A stretch of DNA of 64,000 nt from Myrica gale. Its lineage: Eukaryota; Streptophyta; Magnoliopsida; Fagales; Myricaceae. Shown in pieces: positions 23,401 to 35,300 of the stretch. The stretch spans positions 17,905,001-17,969,000 of the forward strand of contig OZ005621.1 in NCBI GenBank assembly GCA_963930655.1, written 5' to 3'. Each line of letters starts with the position of its first letter. Within the stretch, counting starts at the first letter, position 1. Both the position numbers and the translations under genes were made by a program. The notes under the pieces were generated by a model. That model saw only the letters and a list, made by a program, of their open reading frames with translations. It made no database searches and was not told where the DNA came from.

Positions 23401-24794
23401 CCTCTCAATTGAATCTCTTGCAAGTCCTTCACAAATCTCATGCTCAGATCATTAAAGTTCCAGGCTATAGTTCCTAATGTTTTCAACCATTGAACCCCCA
23501 AAACCATGTCACAACCTCCCAACACTAACACATATGCATCCACAGTATATGCATGTCCCTGCAATTTTACTTTAATGTCACATATTCCCCCTTCACTTCG
23601 TATTTTTTCCCCATTTGCTATAGTTACATTCAGCTGGTGCTTTCGGTCTATGGATAATAGAGCCTTCCTCACTACTGCAGGATCCACAAAATTGTGGGTA
23701 CTACCACTGTCAACCAACACTACAATATCCTGGTTATACAACCTGCCCATAATTCTCATTGTCCTAGAAGTGACTGAACCTGTAAGAGCATGGATAGATA
23801 TATTGGGTTTGTCTTCACACGGCTCCACCTCCTCCACCATGGCTAGCTCTTCATTTCCTTCTTCATCAAATTCCTCACTGCCCTCCACCATAAATAACTT
23901 CAGATTGGGACACTTATGCCCTGGGTTCCACTTGGAATCACAGTGATAACAGAGGCCCTTTTCCCGCCTCTCCTTCATTTGTTGAGGAGAAATCCTCTGA
24001 ATTCGCACATTCTGTTTGGCAGCAACATTAGTTGGTTGACCTCCCCCAATTGGTGCTGAAAAATTACTAGTTCCAGGGCGCATTCCCCTCTTTGCCACTG
24101 ATAAATATTCTTCTTGCATCCTTGCCAATGCAAAGGCTCTTTGTATGCTTGTTGGATTAAGCATCTTAATAGAAAGTCTAATCTCATCCTTGAGACCACT
24201 TAAGTAACAGCTCATTTTATAGACTTCATCCAGCCCCCCCAGTCGGTTAGCCAACACCTCAAACTGACTTGTATAATCCTCAACAGTGCCAGTTTGTTTT
24301 AACTTCACTAACCCTTCCATAGGATCATCATAAGCTTGTGGCCCAAATCGAATCAACAATGCTCTTTCAAATACCTCCCAACTAATGATTGCTCCTGATC
24401 TTTCCACTTCCCGGAACCAGATCATAGCCTTCTCATCCATATGAAATGATGCCATGAACAACTTGTGTTGAGGGGCAATTTGATTAAAAATAAAAAACTG
24501 ATTTACTCTATATAACCACCCTGTAGGGTTTTCCCCATCAAATCTGGGAAAATCCAAACGAACTGACCTCATTTGAACCCCTCCAATTGTTTGATTGTGG
24601 TTGTTGTGATGCTGTCTAGGCGGGGTTGTTTCTTCACGGTTCTGATCCAAGGTCTGCACCACCGCCTGCAAGCCCAAGGTCAGATTTCCAAGCTGCTGCA
24701 TCAACTCCTGCAGCCGAAGCCTCTGGGCCTCCTGCTCCTGCCTAACCTCCTCCAGTCCTTCGCTCAACTTCACAACACGAGTACCTTCCGCCAT
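20438..24794 (-). pseudogene. gag-pol polyprotein of the gypsy element, degenerate
   Basis: The minus-strand ATG is at 24794 ([13 protein letters not shown]). In order: gag ([18 protein letters not shown]), zinc knuckle [14 protein letters not shown], aspartic protease [13 protein letters not shown], reverse transcriptase ([45 protein letters not shown]), RNase H (FVIECDASGSGVGAVL), integrase zinc region (H-H-C-C around HAGYEKTY...CRVCQQNKY) and core (DFIEGLPTS, YHPQTDGQTEA). Lesions: stops at 22581-22583 (TGA), 21822-21824 (TAA) and 21546-21548 (TAA), a frameshift near 21250-21290 in the integrase, another near 20530, and Tyr instead of the first catalytic Asp of the FxDD box (codon at 22701-22703, reading FFYDILVYS). 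It cannot support its own transposition. Confidence 0.92.
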
Positions 24795-24806
24795 CCAGAA
24801 ACGACT

Positions 24807-24818
24807 GCTCTGATACCA
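24807..24818 (-). promoter_or_regulatory. Primer-binding site (initiator tRNA-Met type)
   Basis: The minus strand reads TGGTATCAGAGC, the classic plant LTR-element PBS complementary to the 3' end of initiator tRNA-Met, two bases inside the 5' LTR boundary at 24821. Confidence 0.9.
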
Positions 24819-25200
24819 CTTGTTACAAATGTATATGATTGTAACTGAAATCTCCTTTGTATTCAAATTACTGAATGAACATAACAAGAACACCAATTCG
24901 AGGTGGCTAGCCTCCTTGCTAAGAAAACAATCTTCACAGATTCCATGCCTCTACAAGGCGACTAACTGCCCTATATTCTCATCTCCCCTAATGGGCCGGA
25001 CCAAGTAAGAAGCTGCTAATGGGATAAAGGCCCACTCCACAATTAACTACTAACAATCTACTAACATGGCCTAAGGCCCAACAAAATATAAAAGAGGCCC
25101 AAGGAACATCACCCTTGGTCACTTGGGATGCCCACTTGATTTTAGAATCATCGAACCGCTAAACTCAACTCCACACTAAACTCAACTCCTTCCAGACTTA

Positions 25201-25602
25201 GGCTGCGTTTGTCACTAAAATTTTACCCAAAATTTTATCTCTCTCCTAATAAAATACTCCAATATAATATCTCTCTCTTCCATCAAAAAATATAAAAAAT
25301 TACAAAAACTATAAAATATTACCTCTCTCTTCACTTTTTCACTAAACCCAATACCAACACTAAAGCTGTGTTTGCATTGTAAAATTTTATCACGCCTAAA
25401 ATTTTAACACAATAAAATATTGCAATATAATTTCTCTCTCTCACATCAAATCATTACTTTTCACTATAAAAAATATAAAAAATTACCTCTTCCTTCACTT
25501 TTTCACTTAATTCAATACCTAAAATTTTAACTAACACTAAAATTTTACAAAACAAACCCACCCTAAACCCAATACTAAAAATTTTACCACACAAACCCAC
25601 CC
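25201..25602. mobile_element. Tourist-like MITE (outer copy)
   Basis: Inserted in the 5' LTR with TSD TTA at 25198-25200 and 25603-25605. Ends are GGCTGCGTTTG and CAAACCCACCC (imperfect TIR), each followed inward by a TAAAATTTT-type motif. Without the inner copy and its TSD it is 199 bp, the length of the other family members in this window. Confidence 0.88.
25364..25563. mobile_element. Tourist-like MITE (inner copy, inserted in the outer copy)
   Basis: 200 bp, AGCTGTGTTTGCATTG...CAAACCCACCC, flanked by TAA at 25361-25363 and 25564-25566. It shares ends and internal TCACTTTTTCACT and AAAATATAAAAAATTAC motifs with the outer copy. Confidence 0.85.
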
Positions 25603-28600
25603 TTAGCAAGATGCCGACTTTAACTTCTTCAGCCGCAAGACTCCACCTTTCTTCTTCAGCCTTCTTCAACCTTCTACAATCGTAACAGAACCGTTATCGA
25701 CTCCCAGTTATTGGGCTTCACTGCTATTGTCACTGTAACCTCTTTCTCTCTCTCTCTCCCTCCCTGTGTCTGAAAATATCTTTCGTCGACTGCATTTGAC
25801 TCGTGAGTTTACGGACTTTAGAAGATAAAAAGAAATGTCTGGATATTGCAGGTGGGGTATCAGCTTGACAGCTTCTATTCTTCATAGTTACGGCTCTTCT
25901 CAAATTTGATAAAGTCACTGATTTTGCAGGTATCTTCCTCTTCTCTCTTATCATTTACCTTCTCCTTTGCTTTCTCGAACTTGAATTGGCCAATTTACCT
26001 TGGAAAGGCAATTGGGTCGTTTGGTTTCTGAGAAATGGTAGGAAAACACAAATGAACATGGAGTTCCTTGTGGGAGCTCTTTCAATCACGTCGACCGCCG
26101 AAAAAAATAGAAACAAGATACCTGCAAAAATTTTGTTTGGATAAACGAGTTTCTTGCTCAGTTGTCTACTATATCATAACTTCAGTTTTCCAGATTATAT
26201 GCTAATTCGAGTTTTTTCTTATTCTTCCTATTATTATTTTTGATTTCCAGGAAGCACAAATTTTGTTTTAATTGTGATATTGACTCTGGTTCTGAAAGGC
26301 ACATGGGATTTTAGATAGGTGATATTCTCCTGGTTCTAAGTAGACTTGGAATTTTAATAGATTAATACATTTGGATTGGTATTTATGTTATTCGGGATCT
26401 TTCTTGATAAACAAATTGGAACTTATATTTCTTAAGTGCACTATGTACGCTATCTGGCCCAGTGTGTTATTGATCCTGAACTCAGTCTCTATATAATACT
26501 TTGCTGCTCTGTTTTTCAGGTAGTTTTGACATTGCTTGTGGTGATATGGGGTCTTCGTCTGGGTGTGTTTCTGTTAATGAGGTATGAAACATTGAATAAA
26601 AAAAAACTTCGTATCTCAATTCTTCTCCGATTGGAGATTTTGATTCTGACATGAGAGGATGGTCAAGTCGTCGTTATGTTTGCAACTTGATTTCCTTTTT
26701 GAAACTCGGCTCAACAAAGGGTCTTGTTTCCAAACACTTGGAATTGGTTACATGAAATTCTCTCCCGTTCACAGATACCTTGGGCCCTGTCCTTTTTTTT
26801 TTTTTGTTACAGGCCTTCATTCCTTCGGTGCCTTTTTCAACTGCCTTTTTTAGGCCATAGAAATCTATCAGTTCTTCCACTCATTTTTCATTTGAGATTT
26901 TTTTTCCACATATTTATCTTTCTCCAAAATTTCCTTAATGCTGGTGTGTTTCTTGTGTACTTCTACTTTGCTTGATATTGTACAATTAATTTATATACTT
27001 CCAGAAACTTCAACATACTAGTACTTACTACTGTTACTTCTGCTATTACATTTTCGTGTCCCTTCAAGCAGGCCAAAGCATAACGACATTGTTGCAGTGT
27101 ATTGCATTATCATGTTGATATCACCATTTTTGTGGCTAACTTTGTGGTTGACATGATCAGGATCTTGCAGTGGGGTGAGGATAGACGTTTTGATGAAATG
27201 CGTAGTAATTTTGGCAAACTGGCAATATTCTGGATATTTCAGGTTATCCACCCCCCCAAATGTATTACATATTTGGATTGAGCTACTACTGTGTCGGAAC
27301 CTTCAATTTGTGGTGGCCTAATTTAACACCGAAATTATGATTTACCCTTTTTTCCCCTTTGCTGCAGGCTGTCTGGGTGTGCACAGTTAGTTTGCCTGTC
27401 ACAGTGGTTAATTCAAACAACAGAAATCCATCTATCCAGGCTGCAGGCATAATTGGCTGGATTATGTGGTCCTTGGGGTTTTTCGCTGAAGCAACAGCTG
27501 ATCAGCAAAAGTTGGTATTCAAAAACTCTCCAGAAAATAGAGGGAAATGGTGCGATGTTGGTCTGTGAAAATATTCTTGTCATCCAAACTATTTGGGGGA
27601 GGTTAGTTCTCCATTTGATTGGAATTGGTGCTGCATGCACTTGTTCGTGCTCTTAGAAATGCACAATGCTACAAACACTACAGTATATTTTTCACCAATG
27701 TCAAATTCAAGGATAATATCTTTTGCATAGTTATGGCTGCATGCTAGCTGCAGACTCTGCCACTAGTAATTTCGGTTCTTCCTTGTACTTTACTACCTTT
27801 TATTATAAGAACCTACATAAGAACACAACAACTGCTGATAGTTGGTACCAGCTGGACTTACTAATATATTCGACGTTGTGCTCAATATACAGAAGCTCAT
27901 TATAATCATGTGTTATTCTTGGGCCTCGACTGCTAACTTTTTTACTGGATGTATTCCTTTATTGAGGAAGCCACTAGTTATTCCTTTGATTCATGGAGTC
28001 TGGTTTTATATGCTCTCATACATCTCACAAGCTCAGAAACCATTCCTCATAAACAGGGTACTTATATGGACATGTCGATCATCAAACAACTCTGTTTATT
28101 TTAATTTGATCTCCTTCCTGATAAATATTTGAACACCTTGGTATATATATTGAGTTCAGATTTTACTCTGGTGGGGAATTTTTGTGGCTTCCACACCAGT
28201 ACTGGAAGGTGCTGAGTGGCTTGTAATCCTTGGTCCAATCTTCCTGACATTGTTGCTTCTTTTCATCAGTGGCATACTGTTGCTTGAGGTGTGTCTCTTT
28301 GATTCTGATGTATTTTTGTATACACCGGTTCCTGAATCTGTCTTAAGATATAGTCTGATGGAAACAGGAATCAGCTGATAAGAAGTTTGGGAACGTGGCT
28401 GGATATAGGCATTATAAAAGAGCAACCAGGTCATGATCATCTTTCTGATGTTATTGATTATGACCTTTTCTAATGTTTTTGATTGAGTGTATTTTGGGAG
28501 GAGAAAGTAACTGAGCTCAACTTATTATGCTGCAGCCCTCTGATTCTACTGCCTCCAGTACTTTATGACAATTTGCCTTCATGGTTCAAAACAACATTTC

Positions 28601-28656
28601 TCTTTGAACTTCCTCTCTACAATTGTTGTCTTCCTCGAGAAGGTTTAAACTGGTGA

Positions 28657-31600
28657 GACTCAATTTTTCTGCAAATGCATTGACTGTGATAAGAGACATG
28701 CTCTACTCACCATAGTTATCTTAGTAGGGCTTGAACAAGCTATTTTGGTGCATGTTCTGATCATCATTAGTCATGCAATATCGGATGGTGCTTCAAGCTT
28801 AATATGTATTTTCCAGACAAATGAAATACCCTATATCATTATAAGGAGTGCCTGTTGTTGAATTGTTTTTAGTCTTTTTCCATCTTCTTCGTAGTCTCTC
28901 ACATGCTCAGTTCTAGAAGTTTCATATTTGGGCCTTTAATGATCTTCTCGACCATCATAAGAAAAAGAATCTTCGTGAGGATAGGATCTGTTCCTGGGAT
29001 TTTCCATGGAAAGCTACTGCTTTCTTTGCTTACTTGAACTTATCAGTCTGGTGGAGATCTTGGATCTTAGGAATTATTTTTTCAATTAGGGTTCCCCTTG
29101 TACATATCTCGCGTACTGTGCCTCATTCAATTATTTTGCATATAGAAAACAAGTAAAAAATCCATTTGGTTTATGACTAAATTGATTTGGAGTGGAAAAA
29201 CGAGAAACAAATCATACAAAATAAAAATGAATGAGAATCACAAGTAATAAGAGCGTCCAGTTCTCCCCTTCAAACTCTACTTTGTCCAGTGTTACATAGA
29301 ATATCCCGTAAGTTGCTTCCTGATCTTTCCCTTTTCATCTTTTGCTGCATTTCCTATCTTGTTACATTCCCTTAACTGCTCTTAAGGTTTTCAGAATTTG
29401 CTATAAGTTACTTCTCGATCCTTCCCTCATAATTCGTTTTTTCCCTCTCCTATCTTGCTGCTTTTCCCTTGGTCATCTTTGCTTGTCATCTGTTTTCTGT
29501 CTCCTATGTCACCTCCAAACTTCACTTCATATGAACATGCTTCGGATTACTTCCCGATCTTGACCTGACCATCTGTTTGCACCCCCTCCTGTCTCCTTCC
29601 TTTTCCCAATTGCTCAGAATCCCTAACTTTTTTCATATGAACAGTAATACACAGCTGAAGGATGGTCTCCACTTGAACTTATCAAAAAAAAATACACAGC
29701 TGAAGGATGTGACATTGAGTGCATTTTTCTGGAAATATTATAACAACGGTAGAGTCCTCATCGTCTTGGGTTCCCGACCAAACAAAGATAGCCAAAAGAA
29801 CTTCTAGTTATATATGCCTCACACACTGTGTACAACAACCTAATGAAGGTGGTGATGAAGATTTTAATGAGTTAGATCAACTGGACTTATGGGAGAGGGA
29901 ACAGGTCGGGTTTATGACACTAACAAATTTGCTTGGTTCTTTGCAAGTGTCACGTGTGACGCATGTTTAATCAATTACAGTCCATAATAGAAAACTCAAT
30001 AGATATATTAGTGCAATATATGAGAATATTCTCATGGATGTAATTCAATTAGTGCAATCACACTATCAAAACATCACACAAAATTCTGCAGTTTTAAAAA
30101 ACTTAACTACCATGGAAAACCGCATGACATAGTACAACTGAAGGAACATCTAAGATTAAAGAAATAAGTGCAAGGCTCATCGCACTTGCTTAGACTTGTC
30201 AAATAGCTTGATTCCTCTGAGATCATGCTGTACTGCTCGTACCTGTTCACCAATTGGTATTTTGCTTTTGAAATCTATGATGCATCACTCAACACTAAAC
30301 ACTCAATAAAAAACTTCACCATTGAGTCCAATGCTTCATTAAAAAACTCTCAAGGTGAGAACTTTTGCCTTTCTACTCTCTCAAGGAGGACCTATTTTTG
30401 TCTCCAAGAAGCTCTTTAGTGATCCAATACCTTACCAAGGCTGCTAATATTAGTAAGAAAAATTTATACTCACAGTCCCTTCGAAAAAATCCTAAAAATT
30501 GGCCCACTATGTGATGGAAAATGGCATTAGAATGGCCTTAATTATAAGACGAGTTTTGCTGTGGCTTTTGAATGAGCATTGAACGCACTCTGGATGAGAT
30601 GGATCTTAGAACTTGTTCGAATGGAGCAAGCTGTTGATCATTACAAAGCAATTTGTGAAACCTTGAGGTCTTCGTTGGAGCATATTTTAGTAAACCGCTG
30701 AGTGTCCCAGCAATCTTTCTAAAGAGATGCAGAGAGGAAAGTAATTGGGAAACTGTATGCTCAAGGATGCAAATTACTAGTCCGATTGCTTTGAAACCAA
30801 AACTTTAACTAGTCATAGGCAACTTCACATAATCTGAACCTCATGGATAGTCCAATTCGGTTTCCTAAGGTTAAATTAGTAGAATTCTAAGTCCTTTTGC
30901 TGTCCTAAACATGTAAAGAGTAATCCGTGTTCTGAAAGTATATCTTCATGAATGTATGAAATTTGTTTTCAGTCGTTGGGTGATTCAAATCCATAGGTTT
31001 AAGCTTTCTGCCAAACTTTTCTGGCGTTCATCAACAGAAAATATCAACACAACATTTAAACTTGCGAACCTACCAATTTGAATTGAACAGCGAGATGGTC
31101 AGGAGATTGATGACATCATACTGTAGTTTAACCTTTTGGTAAGATTGAACTGCATTATTCTGTATTATTTGACTTCGAGAGTTAATCACGCCATTCATGC
31201 TTTGTCTTCCTTAAGGCAGATACTGTCTGCAATTTAGTGGACTTCGAATAAGAGTCATGAAGTTGTGAAATTGTTGTATGGTTTAAGGTTTTGATTGGCA
31301 GTCTATTTCTTTTCTGTATTTGCAAATTTTGCCACTTTGTGTTTGCTTCAAGGCATTTAAAATCTATGCAAGGTTTAGATCGAGCCAAGGAGAAAGTAGC
31401 AAGGTTTTGAAGATGCATTAGGGCCTTAGGATTCTTTTCCTCGTAGTGTTTCATTTCCTTATGTTCTGATGGATATATGGTTCATCCTCTTCTTCTTCTT
31501 CTTCTTTTTTCTCAATGAGAAACTACGGGGGAATTCAATACTGATTGGTTATTTAGAAGCATGTCTTGTCCCCAACAAGATTCATTGTAAAACATATTCA

Positions 31601-32317
31601 TATGATGGGTTATTTGTGCTCAAAATGCGACGGTTTTCATAGTTATTTATATCTTTGCTTTCTTCCTCCTCTTCTCCTGTAGTAATATGCATGCAGTTCA
31701 TCTCTCTCTCTGCGTGCATACACTTGTGAGAATGAATTGTCCCTTACTGAAAGTCAAGCGAGTATTGACTCCGAACAACTCAAAATTCTTAATATTCCGA
31801 AGCTGTAGAACGGAAACAGCCCGACAAACAAACCAGTCTATAAAAACCAAAAACAGTTGTACAAGTTGTCCGGCTTGTTTTTTTTTTAAAAGCAAACAAA
31901 AGAAATGCTGTATTTCATCATGGGGATTAAAATAGAGCAGAACCTCTAATGGGTGAACCAGATACTCAACAGAGGCGGCGGTTCACCCTCAACAGCGGCG
32001 TCCCAACGAGCATAGCCTTTCGACATTACAAGACACTCAAGCCCAGACCAGACAGGAAATAAAATGAAATACATAAACTGAAAAGGAAATAAAAAAAAAC
32101 CAAGAACAAACGGCGCACCCCACGCGCCGGCCAAGAAACTCCACAGCTCCCGCTTTAAAGAGGAAGCTGGGATCAAACAAGAAACAAGGTCGACACAGAA
32201 TTATGTTGCTGTCCTCTCCCTCCCTCTGATGTGATCGGACTCTTGGTTTCAGCCAAAGTCGGTTGTGACAACTTCTCATATTCATCAGTATCTTTTGATT
32301 TCATAAAAAATAAAAAA
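28657..32317. other. Intergenic region between the convergent DUF1295 and golgin genes
   Basis: No gene could be supported on either strand. The only mobile trace recognised is the tiny LINE insertion at 29665-29690. Short open frames here lack codon structure and recognisable motifs. A CTT-repeat tract lies near 31487-31506. Confidence 0.5.
29646..29709 (+). mobile_element. Extremely truncated LINE insertion (26 bp) between 19-bp TSDs
   Basis: aatacacagctgaaggatg occurs at 29646-29664 and again, identical, at 29691-29709. The 26 bp between (29665-29690) end in ACTTATC plus an A run, the same 3' end as the LINE family at 6171. This is what remains when reverse transcription stops almost at once. 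Confidence 0.75.
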
Positions 32318-35300
32318 TCATACACCTGAAGTGTTATTGATATTTTCCAAGGATATGACAGCCACAGATTTTGCCCCATTTGATTCTTGAGAATGAGACA
32401 TAAAAATATAAATGACCCAGAAGTGAAGGCATATAAGGTAAACCAAAGACCACAACTGCGCTTTGGAGTTCCTCCTCAGAAATACCTCACCAGCAGAGAA
32501 AATTGCATCCAACTGCTGAACCAATGATCCCAAGTGTTTCCTGCCTGAACGGATCCTGTCACGAACCAGAGGCCCAAACTTCGATTCTGAGAGCGCCCAC
32601 GTTCCTGATTCCAAGTCTCTTGATGACGCACTGGACTTGTTTTCATCTAGCCACCTCGAAACCACCTATCAGAATGTATGAAGGCATAAAGTTCTCTTCA
32701 CATAGAAGTTGGCAGTAGAAACAAATTTGTAGAGTGACAGCGTACCTCAATTCTGAACTGAAGAGTTGCCTTCTCTGAGGAGAGAGCCTCAACCTGGTTG
32801 AATAATAAGAATCAAATATGTGACGACCTTTACACAGACATTTGACATCTTGATTCTCTTGTGGGGTAATCCGTCATTTCAAGTTAATACATCATGTAAC
32901 CAGTGCTAGAAAGAAAAAAAAAACAACTCTGCTGCCCTAAGACAATTTATGTTATCCATACAAAGAAGTTGTTTTCTAACACTAGCGCTAGACGATAGTT
33001 GCATTACTGAGAAGCATATCCAGTACGATAATAATACGCCAAAAAAATAAAAACCAGGAGCCTTAATAATAAGGAAAGGATCCTTGATGCCAAACCTGGA
33101 AGCAAGATCAGTGCCGCTTATCATTTGGACTAAAAAGAAAGATGACAACACTGAAAAAATTGCTCTCAACACATTAGAATTCTGGGTAGATATGCTTGGA
33201 ATACTTTTTCTTGGTAAGTACTGTTGGGTAAATGATCTAATACTGAAATCTTTAGTATTTGCTAGCAAACTTTTGTGGCTCCAGTCCCTCTCAAAGTTCA
33301 AAATTAAGCTCAGCAGTACAGTATCTAGAATCCAGCCACTGTAATTGAATTTAGTTCTTCCCCAGTTCAAAATAAAGTGGAAGACAAACCTGGGTTTGCT
33401 TCTGAATTAAATGGTCAGTCATCTGACCAAGCCTTCGCTTGAGCTCAATTTCTACTTCAGTTGGATCCTCAATCTCTTTCCTCGTCATTTCAATGGTTGC
33501 TTCCAGCATCCTTGCCTGCAATACAGATTATGCTGTAAGCAAAATATTTTATTGGATGAGCTTAAATACACAAGAAAATAAATTATCAAGATATCAGTAA
33601 GGCCCAAGATAAATCAGCTTAACAGGATAAGTCCCAATATATAGACTAGAGAATATAAGTTTGAAAGAATATCAGAAATGCCAAAATATAAATTATGTAC
33701 CTACATTGAATTAGATGTCTGTTGATCAAATCCAAAGTCTGTAAGCAATACGCATAAACTCCTAAACTCTCTAACTTCCGTCCAGCACCATTAGTGAAAA
33801 TGTATACACTAAAAAGAAAACAAAAAAGATGCCATATAACTCTTGGGATGTCAAGCCAAGCTCAGGATATTGGGGCTTTAAGCCTAGGACGTGACTTCTA
33901 CAGTCACCTCTCTTTCATGTCTTCTTCTTTGTTTCGAGGTGGTGTCGGGCCTAAGGATTAATTTCTCTAAATCTGAGGTGATTCCCATTGGCAGGGTGGA
34001 GAATGTGGGGGAGTTAGCGGGTATCTTAGGTTGTGGTGTTTCCTCTTTGCCCATGAAGTATCTAGGTCTTCCTCTTGGTGCTTCTTTCAAGAACGTTATG
34101 ATTTGGGATGGGATTCTTGAACGCATGGAGCGTAAATTGGCTGGATGGAAAAGAATGTATCTCTCCAAAGGTGGAAGGTTAACTCTCATTAAGTCTACGC
34201 TCTCATGTTTACCTACTTACTTTCTTTCTTTGTTTCCTATTCCAGTGGGGGTGGCAAATAGAATGGAGAAAATTCGGCGTGATTTCCTATGGGGCAGCAA
34301 TGATTGTGCCCACAAACTTCATCTTGTGAAGTGGAATAAGGTGTGCTCGCCTGTGCAGGATGGGGGTTTGGGTCTTCGTAGCATTCGTTTGTTTAACTTG
34401 GCACTACTAAATAAATGGTTATGGAGGTTTGAGAATGATAGGGAGCGGTTGTGGAGGAGGGTTATTGCTGAAAAATATGGTTGTTCGGTGGGAGGTTGGA
34501 GTACTCTCTCAGTTCGTGGCTCGTATGGGCTTAGCCTTTGGAGGTACATTAGCAAAGGGTGGAATGCTTTTAGTAAGCATATTCGTTTTAGGGTGGGGAA
34601 TGGAGCAAGAGTTAGCTTTTGGCATGACTGTTGGTGTGGTGATAAGCCTTTGTGTCTCGCATTCCCTCTTGTATTCTCTTTGTCTAGTTGTAAGGAGGCC
34701 TTGGTGGCGGCTTGTTTGGTGGATGGTGGTGAGAGTGTGGTGTGGAATGTCTCATTCGCCAGAGCGGCTAATGATTGGGAAGTGGAGGATTTTTCCTCTC
34801 TTTTTTTCTAGGTTGTACGGTTTGGCCTTGAGGAGAGGGGAAGATGATGTGATGGTTTGGGCCGGGACCAAGGGGTGTTTTCGGTTAAATCCATGTATGG
34901 TTTGCTTTTGGGTGGAGAGGTTTTGTCTTTCCCTTGGAGGGGTGTGTGGTGGTCCTTTTGCCTGTTGCGTGTATCTTTTTTTGTGTGGGAGGCTACTCAT
35001 GGTAGGCTTCTTACTATTGATAACCTTCGCAGAAGGGGGATGATTATTGCTGATTGGTGTTTCCTTTGTCGAGGTGCTGCTGAATCCGTGGACCATGTCT
35101 TACTGCATTGTCCTTATGCGCGGGGGCTATGGTCACATCTTCTTTGTATTGTGAATTTTCAGTGGGTTATGCCTGACAAAGTGGGTGATGTTCTATGGAG
35201 TTGGAAGGGGAGGTTTCGTCATCCTTTCGCTAAGGTTATCTGGAGGCTGATCCCACATTGCATTTGGTGGTGTCTTTGGAGGGAGCGCAACAATAGATTT

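Larger units (their letters stand above)
19964..25687 (-). mobile_element. Ty3/gypsy LTR retrotransposon in the first coding exon of the DUF1295 gene
   Basis: Full-length structure on the minus strand: LTRs at 19964-20425 (3') and 24821-25687 (5'), both TGTTACAAATG...TCGTAACA, with exact 5-bp TSD gaacc at 19959-19963 and 25688-25692. PBS, gag-pol and polypurine tract are in the expected order. By eye the LTRs differ at about 11 of 462 aligned bases (about 2.4%) besides a 402-bp MITE plus 3-bp TSD in the 5' LTR, so the insertion is moderately young. The coding region is dead (see gag-pol entry). C-terminal integrase sequence (TEVLIQWHG then TWEKLF after a frameshift) suggests a chromodomain-type lineage. 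Confidence 0.96.
24821..25687 (-). repeat. 5' LTR of the gypsy element, carrying nested MITEs
   Basis: 867 bp. Relative to the 3' LTR it has an extra 405 bp (402-bp MITE pair plus a 3-bp TSD) between gactta and gcaagatg. Confidence 0.95.
19955..28656 (+). pseudogene. DUF1295 / steroid-5-alpha-reductase-like membrane protein, disrupted by a gypsy element
   Basis: The family is multi-membrane-spanning and related to steroid 5-alpha reductases and sterol/phospholipid methyltransferase-like proteins; its plant substrate is not established. Exons: 19955-19963 plus 25693-25734 (one exon split by the insertion), 25852-25929, 26251-26318, 26520-26581, 27161-27242, 27368-27601, 28160-28288, 28368-28429, 28536-28656. 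The conserved core is clear: GLRLGVFLLMRILQWGEDRR, ADQQKLVFKN, SPENRGKWCDVG and HPNYLGE. Lesions: a 5.7 kb LTR element after codon 3; an 8-bp insertion in exon 2 (cagctt duplicated around GA at 25861-25874) that leads to a stop; TAG at 26316-26318 where Gln is expected; TGA at 27566-27568 where Trp of the WKYSRHPN motif is expected. Matches At1g18180/At1g73650 by family and position. Confidence 0.88.

Noticed and set aside
33850..33910. Search for the TSD of the golgin-intron LINE
   Set aside because: The sequence after the poly(A), actatctgaattt, has no good match upstream of the element start, so the 5' boundary is approximate.
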